Below, in pieces: positions 8,901-16,486 of a stretch of DNA of 64,000 bases (the stretch's first letter is position 1; each line of letters opens with the position of its first letter). This DNA is from Collimonas arenae (GTDB taxonomy: Bacteria > Pseudomonadota > Gammaproteobacteria > Burkholderiales > Burkholderiaceae_D). The position numbers were made by a program, and so were the translations under genes. The notes beneath the pieces were generated by a model. It was not told the DNA's origin, searched no databases, and was given only the letters and a program-made list of their open reading frames with translations. The stretch covers positions 2,480,001 through 2,544,000 of the forward strand of contig NZ_CP009962.1 of assembly GCF_000786695.1 (NCBI RefSeq). Reading direction: 5' to 3'.

Positions 8901-10052
8901 ACCAATACCGGCTGGATCGTAGCGCTGCCGCTGGCCGACAAGACCACACACTGGTGGCGCGTGCGGGCGCTCGACCCGCAGGGCGCCAGCAGCGCCTGGT
9001 CGGCATTGGCGGTCATGTATGTCAGCACTGCGCCCTATCAGGATCCCTCGATCCAGGTGACAGCGCCGGCTACCCCCGTCTTGCCGACGTTAGTTGCGAC
9101 GCCAACCGGCGACCGCAAGCAGGCCACCATCCGCTGGGAAGGCACTGACCCGAATATCGAACCTACCGTTGCGCTGTACTACGGTACCAGCAGCACTGGT
9201 TTCGCTGGCAACCTGATCGTTGACGGCCTGCGCCAGAGCGCCGGCAAGCAGTCCGGCAGCTATGTCTGGGATGTGACCGATCTGGCGCCGGGCGCGTATT
9301 ACGTCTACGCCATGATTTATGACGTCAAAGGCGTCGGCAAGGCTTATGCGGCAGGCGCAGTGGTGATTCCACCGGCGAAGCAGACTGGCAAGGTCGTAGT
9401 CATTGCAGGTAATCACATGGTGACGTCGGAGAGCGGCAAGCAGACTGCTTTCGTGGTGCGCCTGGGCGGCGCACCGACCAGCGACGTGATTGTGCCGGTC
9501 AGCAGCACCAGCCCGCGTGAGGGCATCGCCATGCCTGCCAGCCTGACTTTTACCCCGAAGAACTGGATGACTACACAGACCGTGACTGTCACGGGGCAAA
9601 ACGATTGCGCGCCGGATGGATCGCAGGTGTATCAGGTGCTGTCGGGAGCTGCGGTTACTGTCGATCCGAACTATATTGGCTTGTCTGGCGCACCGGTGCA
9701 GATCACCAATCAGGACAATTCTGACTTCAATCGCACCACCAACAGCGCCACCATTCATATATGCGGCCTGGCGGTGACTGGTGAGCGCAAGGTCGGCCGC
9801 TTTATCTGGGAATATTCGCTTACCGCAGAATTGACGAATACCGGCAGTGACGTCACCGGCGTGGTGGCGCATCTGAACAAATTGCCTTTTGGGATACAGG
9901 TCAGCGAAGACACCATGCAATTCGGTGCGGTCAATTCAGGTGAAACCGCCAAGAGCAAGAGCACGGTGACGGTGCGGGCACGATTCCCGATTCCCAAGGA
10001 AATATTGCGGCTCGGTATAGGTTTTAAATGGAATGTGACGGTGCAAAAATGA
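5979..10052 (+). CDS. Large exported protein with Ig/FnIII-like repeats
   Basis: The 1357-residue product has a long basic N-region, a hydrophobic segment (about residues 38-52) and a cleavage-like site near TNAQ, so it is probably exported by Sec. The first 450 residues are beta-rich without a clear family. A putative-Ig/cadherin-like module (about 484-590, ending YTATDGS) is followed by about five FnIII-like modules of around 100 residues with recurring HYWWRARA / RYYWRVKA type strands. A Calx-beta-like module (about 1140-1240, with LTFTPKNW) and a final beta domain follow. Its stop overlaps the ATG of the downstream pseudopilin gene, which is strong evidence for co-expression with the secretion cluster. 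It could be the exported substrate, a surface adhesin or a structural part of the machine; function is not established. ATG 6012 is an alternative start. Confidence 0.8.
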   Translation: MKNTQRTTEQEMHACAAKNRLNCRLVKAVNLILKKAITTLPVVAFFAAISVTPQGTNAQETVCASVKIEIKQELTLERQAFDAEMRINNTTDTGLIENVSVVVKVTDEQGTPVEITDDPNSSSAKFFVRISNKKNISNVDGTGSVSPATTASINWLLIPAPGSAGNTPLGKKYLVGATLKYKFGGEEQTLNVSPAVITVKPLPLLTLDYFLTKNVEGDDPLTPEIEPVVPFTLGVRIKNNGMAIAKNLKIDSAQPKIIENKQGLLINFKLTGSYINDAPVQNTLLANFGDVAPGTSKMARWIMESTLAGTFTEFTAKFSHADELGGSLTSILQAANAHFLIHDVRVDLPGRDYVRDFLAQDGDVIRVYESDGPDTVVTDHSAVAQLTVGAAVPGAPPDTASYHLLIPPTAGFIYVKLPDPFHGQKALGQIVRSDAKIMLPENVWLSRTRNTQSKQWEYWVNFFDVNTPGVYDAGFDAPPAVARPPQIQFIPDHVTKEGQQVSFLVEASSPDGKAVTVSAVPLPVGARFTAQASDPKAPGVSRTVFDWTPAKGAAGNYLITYTATDGSLSATRSASIKVETNSPPPGPGTPTIDSPVSGGQVTTLTPVLRVQAATAAQDPTVKVQFEVYKDQALTQLVASALVDKAVPGAGNGAGDVAQPTSWQPPDNLIDNTHYWWRARAFDGSKMYSPWVNGRFFVNLFNDPPDSFNLTSPAPNAEVALLQPVLTWTNALDKDGDVVTYSVTLYKDAALTEVVTTVADLAEGTDGSTSWTVAVPLLNHGKYYWKVIAKDALGAQTPSIARPFVVNTGNTPPSAPMIVSPAVGGQSANPNTALTIQNSVDAENDLITYVFEIDTVNTFDSSDKHASGQVIQSAGAMTSWTISNLVENKRYYWRVKAQDGRAESAWIVANFLMNAVNDPPPAPTVKNPGNGAWTATQQPSLEANPVLDPEGDPVRYQFEVYRDAAMSNKVVDGMSTNTGWIVALPLADKTTHWWRVRALDPQGASSAWSALAVMYVSTAPYQDPSIQVTAPATPVLPTLVATPTGDRKQATIRWEGTDPNIEPTVALYYGTSSTGFAGNLIVDGLRQSAGKQSGSYVWDVTDLAPGAYYVYAMIYDVKGVGKAYAAGAVVIPPAKQTGKVVVIAGNHMVTSESGKQTAFVVRLGGAPTSDVIVPVSSTSPREGIAMPASLTFTPKNWMTTQTVTVTGQNDCAPDGSQVYQVLSGAAVTVDPNYIGLSGAPVQITNQDNSDFNRTTNSATIHICGLAVTGERKVGRFIWEYSLTAELTNTGSDVTGVVAHLNKLPFGIQVSEDTMQFGAVNSGETAKSKSTVTVRARFPIPKEILRLGIGFKWNVTVQK

Positions 10053-10498
10053 TATACGGTCCTCTGAGAACAAACACCTATAAATCATCGTCGCGGCGTA
10101 CGGGCGGCTTTACCCTGCTGGAATTGCTGGTGGTGATCGTCATCATCGGCTTGCTGGCGGCTTACGTCGGACCACGCTATTTTGCCCAGCTCGGCAAATC
10201 AGAACGCGGCACGGCCAAGGCGCAAATCGAAGGATTGGGCAAGGCGCTCGATACCTATCGTCTCGATACCGGCCACTACCCGACCACCGAGCAGGGCTTG
10301 AATGCCCTGGTGGTAAAGCCTAACGACGAATCAAAATGGAACGGTCCGTATCTGCAAAAGCAAGTGCCGCCGGACCCTTGGGGCAATGCCTATATATACC
10401 GCTCGCCGGGACAGGGTGGCGATTTTGATTTGATGTCCTACGCCAAAGATGGCCAGGCCGGTGGCGAAGGAGACAATGCCGATGTCTCCTATCGTTGA
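10049..10498 (+). CDS. gspG: Major pseudopilin, GspG-like
   Basis: I chose ATG 10049 because it overlaps the preceding stop (ATGA) and leaves a short leader; ATG 10028 would add seven residues. The 149-residue protein has a class III leader with cleavage expected between G20 and F21, Glu at mature position 5 (FTLLE) and a hydrophobic helix (about 21-43). The rest is a typical GspG globular part: YRLDTGHYPTTEQGLNAL, WNGPYL and the PPDPWGNAY motif. Such pseudopilins are pulled from the inner membrane and polymerise into the periplasmic pseudopilus that drives substrate through the secretin. No prepilin peptidase gene is in the window, so processing must use one encoded elsewhere. Confidence 0.93.
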   Translation: MIYGPLRTNTYKSSSRRTGGFTLLELLVVIVIIGLLAAYVGPRYFAQLGKSERGTAKAQIEGLGKALDTYRLDTGHYPTTEQGLNALVVKPNDESKWNGPYLQKQVPPDPWGNAYIYRSPGQGGDFDLMSYAKDGQAGGEGDNADVSYR

Positions 10499-10540
10499 AA
10501 TTCGCACCACCTCGAATGATGAACTTGGGGTGGTGCCGAC

Positions 10541-11803
10541 ATGACGCGTCCGGCCTTACCCCCACACGCGACAACTCCATCTCCAGCCTCCACCATGAAT
10601 GTTCCTGTCAGCCGTTTGCGCATGCAGGTGCAAGGCATGGATGGGCGCGCCCAGACGCTGGAGTTTTCGGATGTATCTGAAGCCGAGGCCATACGCAGAA
10701 CTGTGGCGCGTGGTTTGCGCGTATTGTCGATCGAGTCTGCCGATGTCGTCACGGGGAGCGCGAGCGGCAATGGCAAGACGCGTTTTCCCTTGCTGCTGTT
10801 CAGCCAGGAACTGCTGGCCCTGTTGGATGCCGGCCTGAACCTGACCGAGGCGTTGACCACGTTGCATAACAAGGAACGGCAGCCTGCGGTGCGCGCCGTG
10901 CTGGGAGATCTGCTGCAAACCTTGCGCGAAGGGCGCAGTTTTTCCGATGTGCTGGCAATCGCGCCTCAGCATTTTCCTGAAGTCTATGTCGCTATCGTGC
11001 GGGCTTCCGAACGCACCGGTGACTTGCCGCAGTCGCTGGCACGTTATATCGCGTATCAGTCGCAGTTCGACGTGATCCAGAAAAAACTGATTTCCGCGGC
11101 GATTTATCCCGTCATGCTGCTGGTGGTAGGCGGCTTTGTCACGCTGTTCTTGTTGGGTTACGTGGTGCCGCGATTCAGTGCCGTCTACGAATCCTCCGGA
11201 CGTGAAATACCTTTCCTTTCGCGCATGCTACTGACTTTCGGCAAAAGCATTTATCAGCACTGGCAGCTTGCCTTGGCCGGACTGCTCAGCGTCTTTGCCG
11301 TGTTGGGCTGGTGGATCAGCCGGCCAGAGGGGCGCGCCTTGATGCTGAATCAGGTACTGCGCCTGCCGTGGCTGGCATCCAAGGCCGACGAGTTTCGCCT
11401 GGCGCGCTTCTATCGCGCGGTCAGCTTGCTGCTGGCGGCGGGGATCGCCTTGTCGCGCGCCATGGGTATGGTCACCGGTTTGCTCAGCGCCGGGCAGCAG
11501 AGCCGGCTGGCGCAAAGCCGTTTGATGGTTGAGCAGGGGCAGAGTCTGTCGACTGCCTTGCTGGCGACTGGATTGGCAAGTCCGGTAGCGGAATCCTTGA
11601 TCAAGGTAGGCGAGCGTTCCGGCCAACTAGCCGAAATGCTGGAACGCACGGCACGCTTCCAGGACGAAGATTTTGCGCGATGGGTTGACTGGGCTTCACG
11701 GTTACTTGAGCCGATTCTGATGACTGTGATCGGGCTGGTGATTGGGACGGTGGTGGTGCTGATGTACATGCCAATTTTCGATCTGGCGGGAAGTCTTGAG
11801 TGA
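10541..11803 (+). CDS. gspF: Inner-membrane platform protein, GspF/PilC family
   Basis: The 420-residue protein has a short N-terminal domain and two T2SSF repeats. The first repeat carries LLFSQELLALLDAGLNLTEAL and RASERTGDLPQSLARY; the second carries FYRAVSLLLAAGIALSRAM and LIKVGERSGQLAEML. Three membrane segments are visible (about residues 190-215, 240-260 and 390-412). The family forms the cytoplasmic membrane platform that couples the ATPase to pseudopilin assembly. It lies 42 bases after gspG on the same strand, and a 423-base gap separates it from gspE, so gspG-gspF may form their own transcription unit with the large exported protein. Confidence 0.93.
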   Translation: MTRPALPPHATTPSPASTMNVPVSRLRMQVQGMDGRAQTLEFSDVSEAEAIRRTVARGLRVLSIESADVVTGSASGNGKTRFPLLLFSQELLALLDAGLNLTEALTTLHNKERQPAVRAVLGDLLQTLREGRSFSDVLAIAPQHFPEVYVAIVRASERTGDLPQSLARYIAYQSQFDVIQKKLISAAIYPVMLLVVGGFVTLFLLGYVVPRFSAVYESSGREIPFLSRMLLTFGKSIYQHWQLALAGLLSVFAVLGWWISRPEGRALMLNQVLRLPWLASKADEFRLARFYRAVSLLLAAGIALSRAMGMVTGLLSAGQQSRLAQSRLMVEQGQSLSTALLATGLASPVAESLIKVGERSGQLAEMLERTARFQDEDFARWVDWASRLLEPILMTVIGLVIGTVVVLMYMPIFDLAGSLE

Positions 11804-12226
11804 AATGATCCTGTGACTGTTGTTAATTTGCTTTCCAGGAAGGAAAGTTTCCCTCCTGCATTGATAAAGAAAAAGCGGCATGTTAAAGTTACAAAAAGTT
11901 ACATCTGTAACTAATTAAGAAACAAAGCAGTGCTTCCCAGGGAGGGAATCTTGTCTTGCCGCCTATCCGGCACCGGAAACGCGTGGTGTAGGCGAGCGTG
12001 TGTGCTTCGCTTTTTCTGCACACTGTGCCGCCATCCTCGACAGGCCTCGCAAAGTCGCATTTTTCAACATTCTTCGCTTCTGTCGATTGCGTGGCGCCTA
12101 AATGATTTTTGCTTCATCTGTTCGCCGATGCCTCGATCTGCAGGCCGCTAAAACTCCGATGTTCGTAGGCTGCAGGCACGCAGAAACCGGACGCACATTC
12201 CCGCGGAATTCAGGCGAGGACGCATA
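11804..12226 (+). other. Intergenic gap between gspF and gspE with dyad symmetries
   Basis: No convincing gene is present; a 73-codon frame at 11930-12151 has no homology I recognise and no good ribosome site. Two dyads are visible. One is at 11837-11859, with arms CAGGAAGGAAA and TTTCCCTCCTG that pair with one mismatch around a single G. The other is at 11897-11912, AGTTACA-TC-TGTAACT, perfect seven-base arms, preceded by a further AAGTTACA copy at 11886-11893. The stretch around 11860-11930 is AT-rich, which fits a promoter and operator region for the gspE operon. No T-run follows the first dyad, so it is a weak terminator candidate at best. Confidence 0.5.
11886..11912. promoter_or_regulatory. 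Operator-like dyad upstream of gspE
   Basis: Two direct copies of AAGTTACA (11886-11893 and 11896-11903) are followed by TGTAACT (11906-11912), so the second copy forms a 16-base dyad with seven-base perfect arms. It lies in an AT-rich stretch about 315 bases upstream of the gspE start. The binding protein is unknown and the assignment rests on symmetry alone. Confidence 0.35.
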
Positions 12227-13891
12227 GTGACCCTGAGCGCCGCCTTGATCGACCAGGCACGTTTGCTGTCTGCGCAAAACGATGCAACCCTGATCAGCAG
12301 CCTGCAGCAGGCCACCGGGTGGGAGTCCGATCATCTGATGAGCGCGTTGGCGCTGCGCTTCGGCTATCCGCTGCTGCCTATGCGTGAGCTGCAAGCCTTG
12401 CGCCCGGATTTCGAACGGATTTCGTACACCGACTGCGTGCAGCGCGGCGTACTGATCGCGAACGATGAGGCGGATGTGCCGCATCTGGTGCTGGGCGATC
12501 CCTTCGATGGCGCGGCCGAGAGCTGGGCTGTGCGGCGCTATGGCGTGCACGCGCCGGCGCCGCGCGTGGTGCTGGTGCATCTAGATGATTTACAGGCGTA
12601 TTTCATCCAGCAGGAACACTTATTAAGAGCGATGGATGGCTTTGACAGCGCCAGCGCTGCACGCAATGACGAGGAGGTGGCGGCGGTGATCACGCTGGCG
12701 AGCATCAGCGATGACGCCAGTCCAGTGGTGAAGCTGGTCAATTCGACCATCTACGACGCCCTCAAACTGCAGGCCAGTGATATCCACCTGGAATGCGATG
12801 CTGGCTGTCTGCATGTGCTGTACCGCATCGATGGTGCCCTGGTGCCGATCACGCAGGTGCAGGGGCAGGACATGGCTGAGCAGGTGATCTCGCGCATCAA
12901 GGTGATGGCGGAGCTGGACATCGCCGAGCGCCGGATTCCGCAAGACGGCCGTTTCAAGGTCCGCGTCAATAATCGTGAAATCGATTTCCGTGTTTCAGTC
13001 ATGCCGAATATCTTTGGCGAGGATGCGGTGCTGCGCTTGCTGGACCGGCAATCGCTGACGGAGGAGGCGCGCGCGCTGCAGCTGGATAATCTGGGACTGG
13101 ATGCCCACACCATCGCGGCGATCCGCAAGCTGGCGGCGCGGCCGCACGGCATGCTGCTGGTGACCGGGCCGACCGGTTCAGGCAAGACCACCACCCTGTA
13201 CGCGGCGATCACGGAAATCCATACCGGGCGCGACAAGATCGTGACGATCGAAGACCCGGTTGAGTATCGCTTGCCGCGGGTTTTGCAGATTCCCGTGAAT
13301 GAGAAGAAGGGTCTGACCTTTGCGCGCGGCTTGCGTTCTATTCTGCGGCACGATCCGGACAAGATCATGGTCGGCGAAATCCGCGACGATGAAACGGCGC
13401 AGATCGCGGTGCAGGCGGCACTGACCGGTCATTTGGTGTTTACCACGGTACATGCCAACAATGTATTCGATGTGCTGGGGCGTTTCCTGCACATGGGAGT
13501 CGATGCTTACAGTTTTGCGGCTGCGCTCAACGGCATCGTCGCCCAGCGTTTGCTGCGCATCAATTGCACGCACTGCGCCGTTGAGGTGACGCCTGGCGAC
13601 GAAGAACTGGCGCTGCTGGGCTTGACGCTGGAGAAAGTGGCTGGCTGGACATTCAAGGCAGGCTCCGGCTGCGGCCATTGCCGTGGCATTGGCTACAAGG
13701 GGCGCAAGGCGGTGGCGGAGGTGCTGATCCTGGACGACACGTTGCGTGAACTGATTGCCGGCAAAGCGCCGATTTCGGTATTGAAAGAGAGGGCGGCGCA
13801 GGCCGGACTGCGCGCCTTGCACGACACCGCGATGCAATGGGTGGCGCGCGGCGAAACCACATTGGAAGAGGTGGCGCGTGTTGCGGGTTAA
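12227..13891 (+). CDS. gspE: Secretion/pilus assembly ATPase, GspE/PilB family
   Basis: The start is GTG 12227, seven bases after a GAGGA ribosome site. The 554-residue protein has an N-terminal MshEN/T2SSE_N-like domain (about 1-130) and a C-terminal AAA+ motor. Visible motifs are Walker A GPTGSGKT (314-321), the Asp box (IEDPVEYRL), Walker B-like MVGEIRDDET (381-390) and the His box near VFTTVHANN. A zinc-binding tetra-Cys module is present (C447, C450, C482, C485), typical of GspE/PilB extension ATPases and usually absent from PilT retraction motors. It acts at the cytoplasmic face of the platform protein, using ATP to drive pseudopilus growth. Its end overlaps the next gene by 14 bases. 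Confidence 0.95.
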   Translation: MTLSAALIDQARLLSAQNDATLISSLQQATGWESDHLMSALALRFGYPLLPMRELQALRPDFERISYTDCVQRGVLIANDEADVPHLVLGDPFDGAAESWAVRRYGVHAPAPRVVLVHLDDLQAYFIQQEHLLRAMDGFDSASAARNDEEVAAVITLASISDDASPVVKLVNSTIYDALKLQASDIHLECDAGCLHVLYRIDGALVPITQVQGQDMAEQVISRIKVMAELDIAERRIPQDGRFKVRVNNREIDFRVSVMPNIFGEDAVLRLLDRQSLTEEARALQLDNLGLDAHTIAAIRKLAARPHGMLLVTGPTGSGKTTTLYAAITEIHTGRDKIVTIEDPVEYRLPRVLQIPVNEKKGLTFARGLRSILRHDPDKIMVGEIRDDETAQIAVQAALTGHLVFTTVHANNVFDVLGRFLHMGVDAYSFAAALNGIVAQRLLRINCTHCAVEVTPGDEELALLGLTLEKVAGWTFKAGSGCGHCRGIGYKGRKAVAEVLILDDTLRELIAGKAPISVLKERAAQAGLRALHDTAMQWVARGETTLEEVARVAG

Positions 13892-15311
13892 AGAAATCCG
13901 GCCTCGGCTTGCCAGGCATGTCGCCATGGCGCTGCGTCGGCAGAAGCGCAGCACGCTGTTCATCGTCATTGGCGCGCGCTGCGTCGAGGCCGGCGTGCAC
14001 GCAGGCGGTCAATGGCGCAAGGGCAGCCTGCAGCAAGTGCCGCTTGATCTGACACAAGGCGTTAATGCGCCGATCGCTGCCTTGGCCCAGATGGAGCTGG
14101 CGCTGACGCGCTGGCAGGAGACGCAGACTGGCGAAGCCGGACTCCAGTTGGCCGATGTGCGCGTGCTGGTCGCCGACATCTGGCTCTCCGCTGCGAGTTT
14201 GCCCTGGAGCGACATGTTCAAGCGCGCCAATACTACCGCGGCATTCGCTCGCGGTCAGCTGGAAGCAGCGGGCTTCGAGCTCAGCGCTGCCGATACCGTC
14301 AAGCTGGACGATGCGCCGTATGGCGCACCGCGCCTGACGCTTGCCTATCCTACGTTGTTGTTGGCGGCGCTCTCCAGCTTGACGACAACATTGCGCACTG
14401 AGCTGAGCTCGCTGCTACCTTTCAGCGTGGCGGCCTGGGAAATCGCTCCGCGCCTGCAACGCGGTAAAGCGGATGCGCTGGTGGTGCTGGACAGTGGCTG
14501 GCTGTTGACTGTGCTGGGTGCGGATCGTATTACCGAGATCAATGCCCGTCCTCAAGTAGATGGCCAAACTGACCTCGGCGGCTTGCGCGAGCATATAGAA
14601 CGGCTGCGTTTGCGCGATCCACATTTTTCCCAGGTAGCGCGGGTAGCCGTGCTCGACTTTCTATCCCCGGATGCGATTATGGCAGCGTCTGACCGTTACC
14701 GCGTCGCGCTGCCACCGCAGGCGAGTGCCGTCCAGGTGTCATCCGGTTTGCATCTGGCGATGCTGGCGCGTGGATGCCGGCTTGCGATTGATGCCGCCTC
14801 TGCCAGAAATGCCATGACCCTGAAGCAGGGGGCAATTGCCGGTATTGCGATCTTGCTCTGCGGCGCCATGGCGTTCCAGACCTGGAAAATGCACGACCGG
14901 GTCCGGCAACTGCAGTACCAGCTGGAGACAGTGCAAGCGGGGCGCAAGCCGCCTCCAGCAGTAGTCAATTGGAGCCGCGATGAGATAAGCCGCGTACAAG
15001 CGGTCAATCTGGCGGTGCGCGAGCTGAATTTACCGATCTCGACCTTGCTGCGCGCTCTACAGCCGCCGGTAGATATCCTGGTTGGCGTGCTGAACGTGGA
15101 AGTCATGGGCAGCTCGCCCGCCAGCGCGGACGGTGGTTCCGGTGTCAAGATCATGGCTGAAGCGCATAGCGGCGACGACATGGCGCGCTACGTCGCCTTT
15201 GTCACCGAGCGCCGGCCTTTTACCGGGGCTTATCTGGCGCGCCATGAAATTGTCGAAACCTCGCCGGAACGCCCTTATCGCTTTACGGTGGAGGCGCTAT
15301 GGACGGAGTGA
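13878..15311 (+). CDS. PilM/GspL-like cytoplasmic-membrane assembly protein
   Basis: The GTG start overlaps gspE, with GGAAGAGG upstream. The 477-residue protein has a long N-terminal cytoplasmic region (about 1-310) whose strand pattern resembles the actin-like fold of PilM/GspL (LFIVIGARCVEAGV near the start, ADALVVLDSGWLLTVL in the middle). One membrane helix (about 318-336) and a periplasmic part with a ferredoxin-like GspL-type C-terminus (VKIMAEAHSGDDMARYVAFV) follow. This layout fits a GspL protein or a PilM-PilN fusion, linking the ATPase to the periplasmic assembly. Identity as GspL is inferred from architecture and position between the ATPase and the GspM/PilO-like gene; sequence similarity by eye is low. 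Confidence 0.7.
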   Translation: MLRVKEIRPRLARHVAMALRRQKRSTLFIVIGARCVEAGVHAGGQWRKGSLQQVPLDLTQGVNAPIAALAQMELALTRWQETQTGEAGLQLADVRVLVADIWLSAASLPWSDMFKRANTTAAFARGQLEAAGFELSAADTVKLDDAPYGAPRLTLAYPTLLLAALSSLTTTLRTELSSLLPFSVAAWEIAPRLQRGKADALVVLDSGWLLTVLGADRITEINARPQVDGQTDLGGLREHIERLRLRDPHFSQVARVAVLDFLSPDAIMAASDRYRVALPPQASAVQVSSGLHLAMLARGCRLAIDAASARNAMTLKQGAIAGIAILLCGAMAFQTWKMHDRVRQLQYQLETVQAGRKPPPAVVNWSRDEISRVQAVNLAVRELNLPISTLLRALQPPVDILVGVLNVEVMGSSPASADGGSGVKIMAEAHSGDDMARYVAFVTERRPFTGAYLARHEIVETSPERPYRFTVEALWTE

Positions 15312-15940
15312 AACTGCAATGGCTGCAGCGCCTGCCAGACCAGATGAGCTGGGAGTCTAAGCGTGCTGCCAGCCTGTTCATGCGACGTTGCGGCTGGTCT
15401 GGCCTAGTGTTGCTGGTAGCGGCTGCGTCCTGCATCGCCGCCTGGCAGATCAAACGGCAGCAGGTCGGTGAGCTGGTACGTGCCAATACCGAGCTGCTTG
15501 CCGCGCGTCATACCCAACAGCAGCTGTCATCGCAGCCGCTGGCCGGAAACAACTCGAACGGCCGCAGCCGGCTCAAGGATTTCGAGGATTTCCTGCTGCC
15601 GCATGAGGATATTCCCATGGTGGTGCAAGAGTTGCTCAAGTTGGCGGAGGCCGAACAATTGGTGATTACCCGCGGTGAGTACCGGCCGCAGGTTGACCAG
15701 CAAGGGCAGTTCCTGCGTTACCGCATGACTTTACCCGTCAAGGGCGATGCCCAGGCGATCTATCGTTTCCTGCAAAGCGCTTTGCGCGCGCAAAAAGCTC
15801 TGGCGCTGGAAAGCGTGCAATTCAAGCGTGAGCGCATCGAGGCGACCGTGGTGGAGGCGCGCATCCAGTGGGTGCTGTTGACGCGCTTGCCGACGGACAG
15901 CGGCAGCCGCGGCGCCCATGCGGCAGTGGGAGAACTCTGA
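15299..15940 (+). CDS. PilO/GspM-like bitopic membrane protein
   Basis: The 213-residue product has a cytoplasmic N-terminus, one membrane helix (about residues 32-49, GLVLLVAAASCIAAW), a short coiled region and a periplasmic ferredoxin-like domain (PMVVQELLKLAEAEQLVI and LPVKGDAQAIYRFLQSAL). These are hallmarks of the PilO/GspM alignment-subcomplex fold, which dimerises with the PilN/GspL partner encoded just upstream. The start overlaps the upstream gene by 13 bases and its stop overlaps the next start (TGATG), so the three alignment proteins are likely made in fixed ratio. Exact orthology (PilO, GspM or MshJ) cannot be settled here. Confidence 0.72.
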   Translation: MDGVKLQWLQRLPDQMSWESKRAASLFMRRCGWSGLVLLVAAASCIAAWQIKRQQVGELVRANTELLAARHTQQQLSSQPLAGNNSNGRSRLKDFEDFLLPHEDIPMVVQELLKLAEAEQLVITRGEYRPQVDQQGQFLRYRMTLPVKGDAQAIYRFLQSALRAQKALALESVQFKRERIEATVVEARIQWVLLTRLPTDSGSRGAHAAVGEL

Positions 15941-16479
15941 TGAAATTCAATAAAGGCAGGGTGATACTCGGCGTGAGCTTGTTGGCGACGGTGCTGGCGG
16001 TAATTTTTGCGCCGGCACCGGGTAACGACGGCGTTGCCTTGGCGGCGCGCAAGGCCGGCAGCGCAGTCTCCGCGGCTCAACCGCAGCAAATCAAGAAGTC
16101 CAGCGCGATCGATGTTTTACGGATTCGTCCGCGCGACGTTGATGAAGACGACGATGGCGCCAAGGTCTTTGCCTCGACCCAGTGGACCCCAGCCATACCC
16201 AAGACTACGGTGGGGCCTGCGAATGCCGCACCGCCAGTTTCGGCGGAAGCGCAACTGCCGCCGCTGCCGTTCAAATTGCTCGGCCGCTACCAGGAAGACG
16301 GCCAGGACCTGGTGTTCCTGCAATTCAATGATCAAAACCTGGTCGTGCGCGTAGGCGACACAATTGCCGATCACTACAAGGTGCAAAGCTTGAAAGGTCC
16401 CTTGCTGACCTTGTTGTACACCCCGCTGAACCAGCCGCAGACGATGGATGTCGGTGTCCTGGCCGACGAGCCGAACTGA
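15940..16479 (+). CDS. PilP/GspC-like periplasmic link protein
   Basis: I chose ATG 15940, which overlaps the previous stop, rather than the longer frame from 15868, because the product then begins with a basic residue cluster and a membrane anchor (about residues 9-26). The 179-residue protein has a low-complexity linker and a C-terminal beta domain: LPFKLLGRYQEDGQDLVFLQ, VVRVGDTI and YKVQSLKGPLLTLLY. This matches the homology region of GspC/PilP, which contacts the secretin N-domains and connects inner and outer membrane parts. Its place directly before the secretin gene supports this. Confidence 0.72.
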   Translation: MKFNKGRVILGVSLLATVLAVIFAPAPGNDGVALAARKAGSAVSAAQPQQIKKSSAIDVLRIRPRDVDEDDDGAKVFASTQWTPAIPKTTVGPANAAPPVSAEAQLPPLPFKLLGRYQEDGQDLVFLQFNDQNLVVRVGDTIADHYKVQSLKGPLLTLLYTPLNQPQTMDVGVLADEPN

Positions 16480-16486
16480 GAAGAAT

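Noticed and set aside
11930..12151. Small + strand frame of 73 codons before gspE
   Set aside because: No ribosome site, Cys/Arg/Ser-rich chance composition and no homology known to me.
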